64,000 bases of DNA. It comes from JAEUHZ01 sp964552795 (lineage in GTDB: Bacteria; Planctomycetota; UBA1135; GCA-002686595). The translations under genes and the position numbers were made by a program. Below the pieces are notes generated by a model. The model was not told the DNA's origin and did not search any database. It worked only from the letters and a program-made list of their open reading frames with translations. Each line of letters begins with the position of its first letter. Within the stretch, counting starts at the first letter, position 1. The DNA lies in the NCBI GenBank assembly GCA_964552795.1, contig CAZKIO010000024.1:1-64000 (forward strand), given 5' to 3'. Positions 45,309 through 54,670 of this stretch are shown in pieces.

Positions 45309-46342
45309 GCCCCGTCCTCGGCGAGGCCGTCCATCTCACCCGCGGGCGTGCGGGTCATCAGGTCGAGGACCGCTTCGCGCGGGTTCTTGTTGTCGAACAG
45401 GACCGCGTGCACCTGCTCGGCGATCGGCATGTCGATGCCGCCCAGGTCCGCCTCCGGCCCGAACAGCGCCTTCGAGGTCCACACGCCCTCGGCGACCATG
45501 CGCATCGAGGCCAGCACCTGCTCGAGCTTCTGACCGCGGCCGATGGCCTCGCCGACCGCGCGGTTGCGCGAGTGCCGCGAGCAGCAGGTCGTCACCAGGT
45601 CGCCGATGCCGGCCAGGCCGAAGAACGTCTCGGGACTCGCGCCGCGCGAGCGGCCGAAGCGCGCGATCTCGACCATTCCGCGCGTGAGCAGCGCCGCCTT
45701 GGCGTTGTCGCCCAGCTCCAGGCCGTCGCTGATCCCCGCGGCAATCGCGATCACGTTCTTGAGCGCGGCACCCAGCTCGGCGCCCAGCGGGTCGGCGATC
45801 GTGTAGATCCGGAACGAGGTCGAGGTGAAGGCGCGCTGCACGCGGCCGGCGAACACGCGGTCCTCGCTGGCGGCGACGATCGAGCAGGGCTTGCCGACAG
45901 CCACTTCCTCGGCGTGGCTGGGCCCGGTCAGCACGCACAGCGGCCGCTCGCCCAGCACCTCGCGCAGGATCTGCGAGGGCGTCTTGAACGTCTCGATCTC
46001 GATGCCCTTCGTCGCGCTGACGACCGGCACGGATCCCGACAGCACCTCCTCGAACTGCAGCGCCACGCCGCGCAGGTACTGCGTCGGCACCGCGCTGACG
46101 ACGAAGTCGACGCCCTGCGCGGCGCCGTGCGCGTCGGCCGTCACCTCGATGGTGGGATGCAGCTCGATGCCCGGCAGGAAGCGCTTGTTCTCGCGCGCGG
46201 CGCGCATGTCGCGGGCCTGCTCGGGGAACGCGCTCCACAGGCGCACGGGAACGCCCTTGCGCGCCAGCAAGAGCGCCAGGGTCGTGCCCCAGCCGCCGTC
46301 GCCGATCACGAGCGCCTGCTGGATCTCGCGCCGCTCAGCCAT
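45305..46342 (-). CDS. gpsA: Glycerol-3-phosphate dehydrogenase [NAD(P)+]
   Basis: 345 residues, the normal length. The Rossmann motif is ALVIGDGGWGTTLALLLARK (family usually GAGSWGTA-like). FVVSAVPTQYLRGVA, SATKGIE, then LTGPSHAEEVAVGKPCSIVA and ALKNVIAIAAGISDGLELGD with the catalytic Lys are all present, as is the end VLFDNKNPREAVLDLM. It reduces dihydroxyacetone phosphate to sn-glycerol 3-phosphate for phospholipids. It overlaps plsY by 8 bp, so precursor and acyltransferase are made together. Confidence 0.95.
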   Translation of the reverse strand: MAERREIQQALVIGDGGWGTTLALLLARKGVPVRLWSAFPEQARDMRAARENKRFLPGIELHPTIEVTADAHGAAQGVDFVVSAVPTQYLRGVALQFEEVLSGSVPVVSATKGIEIETFKTPSQILREVLGERPLCVLTGPSHAEEVAVGKPCSIVAASEDRVFAGRVQRAFTSTSFRIYTIADPLGAELGAALKNVIAIAAGISDGLELGDNAKAALLTRGMVEIARFGRSRGASPETFFGLAGIGDLVTTCCSRHSRNRAVGEAIGRGQKLEQVLASMRMVAEGVWTSKALFGPEADLGGIDMPIAEQVHAVLFDNKNPREAVLDLMTRTPAGEMDGLAEDGA

Positions 46343-47045
46343 GGGTCCTCGTGGCGTGCGTCCGGTCGCCTGAGGTCTTGTTCTTGTCGCGCGCGTTGGG
46401 CTCGGTGCCCTGGATCATGCGCTGGATGTTCGAGCGGTGGCGCAGCAGGATCAGCAGCGCGAGCCCGGTCGCTCCGACGAGCAGCGCGCGCCGCTCGACG
46501 CCGTGCATCACGTAGATCGCGATCGGGAACGTCAGCCCCATCAGGATCGAGGAAAGACCCGCGTAGCCCGAGAGCAGGCGCGTCGCGAGCCAGGCCGATC
46601 CGCCCCACAGGAACACGTAGGGTTCGATCGCCACGATCGCGCCGCACCCCGTGGCCACGCCCTTGCCGCCCCGGAAGCGCAGGTAGATCGGATAGCAGTG
46701 CCCCACGACCGCGGCCGCGCCGACCAGCACCTGCAGGAGGTCGATGCTCTCGCGCGATGCGCCGAACACCTCGAAGACCGGCGCCACCAGCAGCACCGGC
46801 AGGTAGCCCTTCAAGAGGTCGAGCGCGAACACCGCGAAGCCCCACGGCCGGCCCATCGCGCGGATCGCGTTGGTCGCGCCGATGTTCCCGCTCCCGATGG
46901 TGCGCAGGTCGACGCCGCGCACGAAGCGCGACAGGATCAGCCCGAACGGGATCGAGCCGATCAGGTACGCGACGGCCACCGCGACCCAGGCGTAGGGTTC
47001 GGAGAGCAGCGGCGCGGTCGCTTCGGCTTCGGGAACGGTGACCAC
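46335..47045 (-). CDS. plsY: Acyl-phosphate glycerol-3-phosphate acyltransferase PlsY
   Basis: About 236 residues from GTG 47045, the last plausible start before TM1; longer in-frame starts exist up to 47210. PlsY motifs: VAYLIGSIPFGLILSRFVRG, then GSGNIGATNAIRAMG, then FALDLLKGYLPVLL, VVGHCYPIYLRFRGGKGVAT and FPIAIYVMHG. It transfers acyl from acyl-phosphate to glycerol 3-phosphate, the first step of phospholipid synthesis in the membrane. The C-terminus is a hydrophilic Lys/Asp/His tail that overlaps gpsA. Confidence 0.93.
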   Translation of the reverse strand: MVTVPEAEATAPLLSEPYAWVAVAVAYLIGSIPFGLILSRFVRGVDLRTIGSGNIGATNAIRAMGRPWGFAVFALDLLKGYLPVLLVAPVFEVFGASRESIDLLQVLVGAAAVVGHCYPIYLRFRGGKGVATGCGAIVAIEPYVFLWGGSAWLATRLLSGYAGLSSILMGLTFPIAIYVMHGVERRALLVGATGLALLILLRHRSNIQRMIQGTEPNARDKNKTSGDRTHATRTHG

Positions 47046-47262
47046 GGTCGGAGGCCGGCGCGCGCCGGCGGGCAGCACGATAGCCTCTGGCCCGGCGGCG
47101 GTGCGAGCGCGCTCCGCCCCTGCTCCACGCGCGTCCGTCTGGACCGCGGCCCGGCCGCCGGGGGCTGCGGCTTTGTTCGGGGTTGCATTGGTTCGCCTCG
47201 GCCCTAACATCCCTGGCCCGACCCGGCGGAAGCCTCCGACCGAGCCGCGAGGAGTTGACCCG

Positions 47263-47529
<267 letters not shown>

Positions 47530-47547
47530 GCGCGGCCCCGCCCCGCC

Positions 47548-47580
47548 CGAGCCCGACGGCGCGACGCGCGGTCGGGCTCG
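47548..47580. terminator. Terminator between ferredoxin and M48 protease genes
   Basis: Perfect 10-bp stem CGAGCCCGAC/GTCGGGCTCG with a 13-nt loop, between convergent genes (stops at 47529 and 47602). Confidence 0.75.
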
Positions 47581-47601
47581 CGTCGTATCCGCACGAGGCG
47601 G

Positions 47602-48588
47602 TCAGCGGTTCGTGATGGCCTCGATCCGCGCCCGCGCGGCCTTCTGCTCGGGCAGGTCGTCGGGCAAGAGGCAGCTCCCCACGGCGGACAGCAGCGTCTG
47701 CGCCGCCTTGAGCGTGCCGTCGGCGGGCATCGTCCCGGCGACCTGGGCCGCGCGCGCCTGCAGCGATCGGAAGCGCGCGGCGTCCGCCACGGGCGGGCGA
47801 CGCCATGCCGCCGCCGCGGGCGGCAGCTCCGCGGCGCGCTTGCGCGCGGCCTGCACGCGGCTCGCGAGCGAGGGGTGATCGCTCATCGACTCGTTCTTCG
47901 TCTCGTAGCCGGCGTCGATCATCTGCTGGAAGAAGTCGCCGAAGCGCGCCGGGTCCCAGCCGGCGCGCGCGTAGAACTGGAATCCCAGCTCGTCGGCCTC
48001 GGCCTCGTCGCCGCGCGTGTAGCCCATGTTGAGATAGCCGCCCAGCGCGCCGGCGCCCATGGCCGCCAGCACCGCGGTCTCCTCGCGGTGCTTGTCGTCG
48101 GCCAGCGTGTAGCCCAGCACCCCGGCCAGGGCGGCGCCGCCCAGCGCCATGTACTGGCGGTTCATGCCCTTCTGGACGTGGCGCGCGTAGACGTGCGCGT
48201 ACTCGTGCGCCATCACGGCGACCAGCTCGTCCTCGCTGCGGCAGGTCTGCAGGAGCTGGGTGTACATGTACATGTGCTCGCCGCCCGTGGTGAACGCGTT
48301 GAGCGTCTCGCTGTTCACGAATCGGAACTTCACGTCGGTGAACATCCAGTCCGTCTTCTCCGATCGATGGCTCTTGGGCCCGTACCCCTGGCTCGAGAGC
48401 TGTTCCGCCGCGGTCACGATCCGTTCGCCCATCTCCTGGAGGTAGCCGGCCAGCTCGGGGTCGTCGAGCACGGCCGGCGACAGGTCGCGGTGCACGTCCG
48501 CGGCCTGCGCGATCACCTGGCGGTCGGTGGCGCAGGCGGCGAACACGGTGGCGACGGAGACGGCCAGCAGGCAGCGCAGTGCGTTCAT
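47602..48588 (-). CDS. M48-family metalloprotease lipoprotein (BepA/LoiP-like)
   Basis: 328 residues. Lipobox TVFAAC with Cys19. The zinc motif H128-E129-x-x-H132 (VMAHEYAHVYARH) and the distal Glu in the RGDEAEADELGFQFYARAG segment are conserved in M48 proteases such as BepA and HtpX relatives. It probably acts in periplasmic or outer-membrane protein quality control. The C-terminal about 80 residues (LQARAAQVAGTMPADGTLKA) replace the TPR part of BepA. Confidence 0.88.
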   Translation of the reverse strand: MNALRCLLAVSVATVFAACATDRQVIAQAADVHRDLSPAVLDDPELAGYLQEMGERIVTAAEQLSSQGYGPKSHRSEKTDWMFTDVKFRFVNSETLNAFTTGGEHMYMYTQLLQTCRSEDELVAVMAHEYAHVYARHVQKGMNRQYMALGGAALAGVLGYTLADDKHREETAVLAAMGAGALGGYLNMGYTRGDEAEADELGFQFYARAGWDPARFGDFFQQMIDAGYETKNESMSDHPSLASRVQAARKRAAELPPAAAAWRRPPVADAARFRSLQARAAQVAGTMPADGTLKAAQTLLSAVGSCLLPDDLPEQKAARARIEAITNR

Positions 48589-48671
48589 GGGCTTCTCGTG
48601 GTGGTGCGGCGGACGAGGCTAGCACGCGCGGCTTGCCGTGCGAGGGCCCGCGAGTAGCCTCTGTCGCCCCG

Positions 48672-49649
48672 ATGTCCGCCTCCCCGGCTCCGAACCGCTC
48701 GCGCAACCGCCGCGCGACGCTGGCCCTGTTCGCGATCGCCCTGATCTGGGGGATCACGTTCCTGTGGATGAAACAGGCGATGACCGCCAGCACGCGCGTG
48801 CTGGGCGAGGACGGCGCGGTCGCGGGCTGCACGCTGTTCCTGCTCCTGCGTTTCGGGATCGGTGCGTTCCTCCTGTGGATCTGCTTCCCGTCCGCGCGCC
48901 GCGTCGCCACGCCGGCGGTCTGGTCGGGCGGCGCGTGGCTGGGTGGATTGCTGATCGTCGGGTTCGTGCTGCAGATGCTGGGCCTCCAGGACGTCACGCC
49001 GGCGGTGTCGGCGTTCCTGACCAGCTTGTACGTGCTGTTCCTGGCGCTGATCACGCCGGTGCTCGTGCGCCGCCGGCCGCGCATCGGACTGGCGGTCGGC
49101 GCCCTGCTGGCCACGGCCGGCGCGGGGCTCGTGCGCGGCCGTCCCGAGATCGCGCACTGGAGCACGGGCGAGGTCATGACCGTCGTGGCCGCGTTCGCAT
49201 TCGCCGTGCACATCCTGGCCACGGACCGCATCACGCGCCGCGTCGAGCCGATGCCCGTGACGTGGACCATGTTCGTCGTCGTGGCCGGGTGCGCCGGCCT
49301 GATCCTGTGCGCGGACCTCTTGCGCGCGGGCGCGCCGTCCGCGGCGCAGCTCGTCGAGCTCGCCTCCCAGCGCGATTTCCTGGTGCCGCTCGCGCTCAAC
49401 GCCACGCTGGCCACGGTCGTGGCCCTGTCGCTGATGAACCTGTACCAGCGCGAGGTGGATCCGGTGCGCGCCGCGATCCTCTACGCGTTCGAGCCCATAT
49501 GGGCGTCGCTGGCGGGCATCGTCGCGGGCGAGGACGCGTTCACCGGGTGGCTGGTCGTCGGCGGCAGCCTGCTGCTCGCCGGCAATCTGGTCGCGGAGCT
49601 CGCCGGCACCCGGCACGCGCCGGCGGCGGCCGAGTCCGGCACGGACTGA
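48672..49649 (+). CDS. EamA/DMT-family transporter
   Basis: 325 residues from ATG 48672 with ten predicted helices in two EamA repeats. ALIWGITFLWMKQAM is the typical first-repeat signature. The second repeat begins GEVMTVVAAFAFAVHILATD and ends DAFTGWLVVGGSLLLAGNL. Substrate unknown (metabolite exporters are common in the family). It is divergent from the protease gene across an 83-bp region. Confidence 0.85.
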   Translation: MSASPAPNRSRNRRATLALFAIALIWGITFLWMKQAMTASTRVLGEDGAVAGCTLFLLLRFGIGAFLLWICFPSARRVATPAVWSGGAWLGGLLIVGFVLQMLGLQDVTPAVSAFLTSLYVLFLALITPVLVRRRPRIGLAVGALLATAGAGLVRGRPEIAHWSTGEVMTVVAAFAFAVHILATDRITRRVEPMPVTWTMFVVVAGCAGLILCADLLRAGAPSAAQLVELASQRDFLVPLALNATLATVVALSLMNLYQREVDPVRAAILYAFEPIWASLAGIVAGEDAFTGWLVVGGSLLLAGNLVAELAGTRHAPAAAESGTD

Positions 49650-49837
49650 ACGATCGAACGCGCCCGGTCCCGCGTCGCGCGGTCGCGTGCGGAATCCCTT
49701 TCGCACGTGCGCGCGAGGATCCGCGACGGATCGGGGAAACGCGGGTTCGCGCGCCGGGATCACCCGGCACGCCGTCCGCCACGGGGTACGGTTGGAGGTT
49801 CCGCGACCTCGCGTCCCGACCGCACTTCACGACCTCC

Positions 49838-50599
49838 ATGATCCAGAAAACCTTTCTGCTCTCCTGTCTGACCGCCGCCGGACTTCTCGCTGCCACGCCG
49901 GCCGCCCACTCCGCGCCGTTCGCCGGCAACGGCCTCGTGATCGAGTGCCCGCCGCTGGCGAAGATCCTGTGCGGCATGTCCTCCTCCCCTGTGGACCTGG
50001 GCGAGCCGACGGCGACCAGCTCCTGCCCGGGCTCGATCACGATCACCTACGCGGACCAGATCATCCCCGGCGGGGCCTGTCCCGCCGACCGTTTCGACCA
50101 CCTGATCCTGCGCACGTGGACCGCGACGGACGCCTGCGGCAACGTGGCGAGTTGCACGCAGACGGTCGATGTCGTGCGGCAGATCTGGTCGCTCGACATC
50201 AAGCCCACCTCCTGTCCGAACCCGATCAACGTGGGTTCCAACGGCAACAACGCCGCGGTCTCGATCGCGATCCTGGGCACGGCCACCCAGGACGTGACGC
50301 AGATCGACCCCGCCTCGATCCAGATCTGGCGCGAGGGCTGCCTGCTCGGGCCCGTGACGCCGCAGGACGCGAGCTACCAGGACGTGGCCGCGCCTTGGGT
50401 CTACGGCGATCCGTGCGGCTGCACGACGGCCGGTCCCGACGGGCGCATGGACTTGCGCCTGAAGTTCAGCCGCCTGCAGCTCGTGCAGGGCCTGGGCCTG
50501 GCAGCATTCAAGAAGCAGGCCTACGTGCGACTCGTCGTCACGGCGCGCACATGGGACGGCTGCGGCATCGTCGCGGGCGACTGCGTGCGCATCCAATAG
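49838..50599 (+). CDS. Secreted HYR-like protein, paralogue 1
   Basis: 253 residues from ATG 49838. Signal peptide (MIQKTFLLSCLTAAGLLAAT). The mature part has a HYR-like module: VIECPPLAKILCGMSSSPVD, then TATSSCPGSITITYADQIIP and FDHLILRTWTATDACGN. A second Cys-rich region follows with DIKPTSCPNPINVGSNG, VSIAILGTATQDVTQIDPAS and AGPDGRMDLRLKFSRLQL. No catalytic motif; a surface or adhesion role is inferred. The next gene is a clear paralogue. Confidence 0.7.
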   Translation: MIQKTFLLSCLTAAGLLAATPAAHSAPFAGNGLVIECPPLAKILCGMSSSPVDLGEPTATSSCPGSITITYADQIIPGGACPADRFDHLILRTWTATDACGNVASCTQTVDVVRQIWSLDIKPTSCPNPINVGSNGNNAAVSIAILGTATQDVTQIDPASIQIWREGCLLGPVTPQDASYQDVAAPWVYGDPCGCTTAGPDGRMDLRLKFSRLQLVQGLGLAAFKKQAYVRLVVTARTWDGCGIVAGDCVRIQ

Positions 50600-50926
50600 G
50601 CGCGCGCTCCCGGTGCGCGGACGAGGGGCTCCACGGAGCCCCTCGTTCGTTTCCATGCCCTGAAATCCTTGCGCGATCCGGAGCGAACGCGGATTCCCGC
50701 GCGCGGATCGCATCGGTGCGCATCTCACGGTCCGTGCCGCAGTTCAGCGCGTGCCGCACGCAGCGGCTGGCCGGACTTCAGGCCCGGGATACGTTTGCTC
50801 CACACCTCCGCGCGGCAGACGGAGGCCACCCCGGACGAACGTGCGCCGCCGGGACCCGCACCCGACCGACGCTCGTTTCGCGCCCAGCCTGCCGTGGAAT
50901 CGGCGTGCAACGTCTCGCACTGCACC
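50600..50926. other. Spacer between the two HYR-like genes
   Basis: 327 nt. It holds a terminator (50622-50645) and presumably the promoter of the second gene. No other gene is supported. Confidence 0.6.
50622..50645 (+). terminator. Terminator after HYR-like gene 1
   Basis: Arms CGAGGGGCTCC and GGAGCCCCTCG around AC; the tight centre makes a 10-bp stem with a 4-nt loop. TTCGTTTCC follows. Confidence 0.8.
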
Positions 50927-51973
50927 ATGAAAAAGCTCGTTCCGACTTCGATCCTTGCAGCTCTCTTCCTCTGTCTGCCTGCCCAAGCCAGCGGCGGCGG
51001 CCACGGCGGAGGCTGCGGCCCCGGCGGCGGCGGCGGCGGCTCGCTCGTCTGCGACGCCGGCGGCCCGTACAAGGTCGCCGTGGCCTTGCCCGCGGTCACC
51101 GTCCAGCTCGACGGCAGCGGCTCGCTGGGCGCCACGGGCTACGCCTGGTCGACGAACTTCCCCGGCGCGACCTTCGACAACCCCAACGTCGCGCGCCCGT
51201 TCCTGACCATCCCCGTCGGCAACGACTGCACGTTCTCGCTGACCGTGCGGCTGACCGTGTCGAACGGCAGCAAGCAGCGCACGTGCAGCGCGGCGGTCCG
51301 CGTCGAGGACCGCGTCAAGCCGGTGATCACCTGCCCGCCGCTCGCCAAGGTCTTCTGCGGCGACGACACGTCGCCCGCGGCGCTGGGCTTCGCCACCGCC
51401 ACGGACAACTGCGACACGAACGTGAAGGTCAAGTACAAGGATCGCATCATCCCCGGCACCTGCCCGGCCGAGCGCTTCGACCACGTGATCGAGCGCACCT
51501 GGACCGCGATCGACGACGACTGCAACTTCGCGAAGTGCGTGCAGATCATCGACGTGGTCAAGGTCCTCACGAAGCTCGACGCCTTCCCGGGCCAGTGCCC
51601 CAATGTCTACGACCGTGACGGCTGCGGACTGGTCCCCGTCGCGATCCTGGGCCTCGAGGGCTTCAACGTGAACCAGATCCAGTGGCACACCGTGAAGCTC
51701 TACGGCAAGAACTGCAACGGCGGCCCGGTCCCCGCGCAGTGCTTCGCGTTCGCGGACGTCGCCACGCCCTTCTTCAACGGCGCAGACTGCGAGTGCCACG
51801 ACGCCGGCCCCGACGGCCGCAACGACCTGGTGGCCTTCTTCAAGCGCAGCAAGCTGAACCACCGCCTGAACCTGGACTGCGTCGACCCGGGCACGCAGGT
51901 GCCGATCGTGGTCACCGGCCGCCTGTCGAACGGCTGCAGGTTCATCGCCGAGGACTGCCTCCTCGTGCAGTGA
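50927..51973 (+). CDS. Secreted PKD/HYR-like protein, paralogue 2
   Basis: 348 residues from ATG 50927. Signal peptide (MKKLVPTSILAALFLCLPAQ) and a GGGHGGGCGPGGGGGG linker. A PKD-like domain (VTVQLDGSGSLGATGYAWST) precedes the HYR-like module shared with paralogue 1 (VITCPPLAKVFCGDDTSPAA, FDHVIERTWTAIDDDC) and the same C-terminal region (VPVAILGLEGFNVNQIQWHT, AGPDGRNDLVAFF). The extra PKD domain is the main difference. Probably exported and displayed on the cell surface. Confidence 0.7.
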   Translation: MKKLVPTSILAALFLCLPAQASGGGHGGGCGPGGGGGGSLVCDAGGPYKVAVALPAVTVQLDGSGSLGATGYAWSTNFPGATFDNPNVARPFLTIPVGNDCTFSLTVRLTVSNGSKQRTCSAAVRVEDRVKPVITCPPLAKVFCGDDTSPAALGFATATDNCDTNVKVKYKDRIIPGTCPAERFDHVIERTWTAIDDDCNFAKCVQIIDVVKVLTKLDAFPGQCPNVYDRDGCGLVPVAILGLEGFNVNQIQWHTVKLYGKNCNGGPVPAQCFAFADVATPFFNGADCECHDAGPDGRNDLVAFFKRSKLNHRLNLDCVDPGTQVPIVVTGRLSNGCRFIAEDCLLVQ

Positions 51974-52007
51974 ACCGGGGCGCGCCCGGCGCGCGTGCTG
52001 TCACCGC

Positions 52008-52035
52008 GGACGGGCCGGCGCATGCCGGCCCGTCC
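52008..52035 (+). terminator. Terminator after HYR-like gene 2
   Basis: Perfect 12-bp stem GGACGGGCCGGC/GCCGGCCCGTCC with loop GCAT. Confidence 0.8.
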
Positions 52036-52143
52036 TCGTCGGATCCGCCTCCGGAATCCAGCGCGACGGGCTGGTCACGAACCGCGAGACCTGCGTAGCT
52101 GGTGGTCGGAGCCGCGCAGGGCTACGAAGCTCCGGGCTCCGCC

Positions 52144-53208
52144 ATGGCCGATCACCCCCGCATCGCCGCGCTCGCCACCGCGCTCCCTGCGCACCGCTGG
52201 AGCCAGCGCGACGTCCATGAGCTGCTCGCGCGTTCGTTCCCCCACTACCGCGCACCGGCGTTCCGGCGCGTGTTCCTGAACGGCGAGATCGAGCACCGGT
52301 ACTTCTCCTTCGGTCCCGACGGCTTCGACCCCGGCGCCTCGCCCGACGACCTGCACAGGCGCTTCGCGGAGCACGCGCTCCCGCTGGCGCGCGCCGCGTC
52401 GGAGCGCTGCCTCGCGCGCTCAGGCATCCGCGTGCGCGACGTCGACTGCATCGTGGTCGCGACGTGCACGGGCTACCTGTGCCCCGGCTTGACCGGGCAC
52501 CTGGGACGCGCGCTGGGGATGCGCGACGACGTCCAGCGCTCCGACCTGGTCGGCATGGGCTGCGCCGGCGCCCTGCCCGCGCTGCAGCGCGCCCACGACT
52601 ACGTCCGCGCCCACCCGCGCGGCCGCGCGCTGGCGGTCGCCGTCGAGGTCTGCTCCGCGTGCTGGTACGTCGACGAGACCATCGAGGCCGCGGTCGGCAA
52701 CGCGATCTGCGCCGACGGCGCCGCCGCCGCGCTGATCGAGGGCACCGAGTGCACTCCGGGCCACGGCCCGCGGGGTCCGGAGATCCTGCGCTTCGAGACG
52801 CTGCTGGAGCCGGCGCTGCTGGACGCGGTCGGCTTCGCGTTCCGCGGAGGACGGCTGCGCATCGTGCTCGCGAAGGAACTGCGACAGGCCGCCGGGCCGC
52901 TGTCGCGCCGCGCCGTCGACCGGCTGCTCGAACGGCACGGCGTGGAGCGCGACGCGATCGGGCAGTGGGTCATCCACTCCGGAGGCCGCCGCGTGCTCGA
53001 CGGGATCGCGCGCGCGTTCGAGTTCGAAGGCGCGGAACTGCAGCACAGCCGCGACGTGCTGCGCGAGCACGGCAACATGTCGTCGCCGACTGTGCTGTTC
53101 GTGCTGGAGCGGACGTGGCAGGCCGCGCGGCCGTCGCCGGGGGAGCTGGGCGTGGTGTTGACGCTCGGACCGGGCCTGGCGGCGGAGACGGCGCTCCTGC
53201 GCTGGTAG
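52144..53208 (+). CDS. Type III polyketide synthase (chalcone-synthase-like)
   Basis: 354 residues from ATG 52144, a typical length. The catalytic triad is Cys140 (GMGCAGALPAL), His278 (WVIHSGGRRVLDG; usually HPGG, so Ser replaces Pro) and Asn311 (HGNMSSPTVLFVL). It condenses an acyl-CoA starter with malonyl-CoA units to make pyrones, resorcinols or similar compounds. No tailoring gene stands beside it: upstream is the HYR-like gene and downstream is island 2, whose insertion may have separated it from partners. Product unknown. Confidence 0.88.
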   Translation: MADHPRIAALATALPAHRWSQRDVHELLARSFPHYRAPAFRRVFLNGEIEHRYFSFGPDGFDPGASPDDLHRRFAEHALPLARAASERCLARSGIRVRDVDCIVVATCTGYLCPGLTGHLGRALGMRDDVQRSDLVGMGCAGALPALQRAHDYVRAHPRGRALAVAVEVCSACWYVDETIEAAVGNAICADGAAAALIEGTECTPGHGPRGPEILRFETLLEPALLDAVGFAFRGGRLRIVLAKELRQAAGPLSRRAVDRLLERHGVERDAIGQWVIHSGGRRVLDGIARAFEFEGAELQHSRDVLREHGNMSSPTVLFVLERTWQAARPSPGELGVVLTLGPGLAAETALLRW

Positions 53209-53253
53209 GTGGTGGCCGGCGGCGCGGCCCGCGGCGCCCGGAGCACCGCAAAA

Positions 53254-53298
53254 TGGAGCGGCTGAAGGGACTTGAACCCTCGACATCCACCTTGGCAA
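53254..53298. repeat. attL of island 2 (45-bp tRNA-Gly fragment)
   Basis: 45 bp identical to 61023-61067, the 3' half of tRNA-Gly(GCC) from CCA to the anticodon loop. The tRNA 5' half is missing here, so this is the displaced end left by integration. Confidence 0.92.
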
Positions 53299-53424
53299 CC
53301 CAGGCCTCCCCAACTCGGCAAGACCTTCAACAATCAAGGCTAGCGACAGACAGCAGCAGTTGCCAGCCTGCGCACGGCGACGCAGGATGGCAGGCCTAGG
53401 CGCGGTACACGCGCTCGCCCCGGC

Positions 53425-54570
53425 ATGGCGCACCCGTCGCTCAACCAGATCACACGCGCGGACGTACTCGATGCTATCGGCCGCCTTCAAGCCGGGGAGG
53501 CGCACGAATTTGGCACCCCCACGCGCTACCTGCTCGAACACGAGGGAGAGCGCTTCGCGCCAAAGGCCGTTGTCGGACTTGCGGCACGCAGAACGCACGG
53601 AAGCGACCTCGGGCCCTACGATCTCATGGGCGGCATCGCACCAGGAGCAGCAGTCTCGATCCTCCGCCGCTTGGGCTTCCGCGTCGTAGATACTCGACCC
53701 TCAGAGCCTCTAGGTGACTGGCGAGAGTTCCTGCAGGTTGGCAGCACATACACTCGAACCGAGATCCACTCCAGCTTCGGAGGTCAGCAGCAATCAGGAA
53801 TCGTCACGCCTCAAGATGGTCGCGTCATTCTGATCTTCTCTGGCCCCGCCGGCGAGCGATACGGATACCGTGATGGTTGGGAGGGCGACGTTTTCTGGTT
53901 CTCCGAGCAGGGCCAGCGGGGAGACATGACCTTCAGCCTTGGGAACAGTGCTATCCGTGATCACCGGGCGCATGGCAAGGACCTTCTCCTGTTCACAAGG
54001 CGCAGCGATGGCCAGTTTCTTTTCGAAGGCCCGATGGAGTATGCCGGTCATGAGCTGAATCGTGGACCGGATACAGATGGTTTAGATCGACAGGTTATCC
54101 GCTTCGAGTTGGCTCGAGTACTGGGCGCACCTGCACCCAACCCGAGTCAGGGCCCCAACACAGGCGCGGGCGGCTCGCCCGGGCGCGTCCAAGACGCACG
54201 AGTTCGGAAGGCAATCGAAGAGCATGCCGTCGTGATCGCTAGGCGGTACTACGAAGAGCGCATGTGGCACGTCGAGACTAGAGGCAAGCCGTACGACCTC
54301 CTCTGCACGAAGGACTCCCAGACTCTCTACGTGGAGGTGAAGGGGACTACCGGGGCAGGCGCGAGCGTCATCCTCACACGCAATGAAGTCGAGCACATGC
54401 GACACGTCTACCCATCGTGTGCGCTCCTCGTCGTCTACGGTATCCAGGTCTCCAGTTCCGAGTCCCCCATTACATGCGTCGGTGGCACGATACGCACAAT
54501 ACACCCTTGGCGCATCGAGGAGTTAGATCTGGCTCCATTGCAGTACGACTACACGCTTCCAGAGGAATGA
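53425..54570 (+). CDS. ScoMcrA-like modification-dependent restriction protein with DUF3883
   Basis: 381 residues. The N-terminus (LNQITRADVLDAIGRLQAGE then PTRYLLEHEGERFAPKAVVG) is the ScoMcrA N-terminal head domain. The central part (WREFLQVGSTYTRTEIHSSF, GDVFWFSEQGQRGDMTF) resembles the sulfur/modified-base-binding region of such proteins. The C-terminus is DUF3883, PD-(D/E)xK-like, with D291 (KPYDLLC) and E304-V-K306 (VEVKGTTG), in place of the HNH of ScoMcrA itself. Likely a type IV enzyme that cuts modified or phosphorothioated DNA. It is the first gene inside the island. Confidence 0.7.
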   Translation: MAHPSLNQITRADVLDAIGRLQAGEAHEFGTPTRYLLEHEGERFAPKAVVGLAARRTHGSDLGPYDLMGGIAPGAAVSILRRLGFRVVDTRPSEPLGDWREFLQVGSTYTRTEIHSSFGGQQQSGIVTPQDGRVILIFSGPAGERYGYRDGWEGDVFWFSEQGQRGDMTFSLGNSAIRDHRAHGKDLLLFTRRSDGQFLFEGPMEYAGHELNRGPDTDGLDRQVIRFELARVLGAPAPNPSQGPNTGAGGSPGRVQDARVRKAIEEHAVVIARRYYEERMWHVETRGKPYDLLCTKDSQTLYVEVKGTTGAGASVILTRNEVEHMRHVYPSCALLVVYGIQVSSSESPITCVGGTIRTIHPWRIEELDLAPLQYDYTLPEE

Positions 54571-54670
54571 CTCCCCCTATGCAGCTGATCCCGACCTCAT
54601 CTCGCTAGATTCACCGCTTCCTTGTGAATACCGACTAGACATATCGTACCGGCCGCGAAACAGCACACCC

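Noticed and set aside
54640..54655. CTAGACATATCG before the large membrane protein of island 2
   Set aside because: Only one arm matches the island 1 palindrome; chance.
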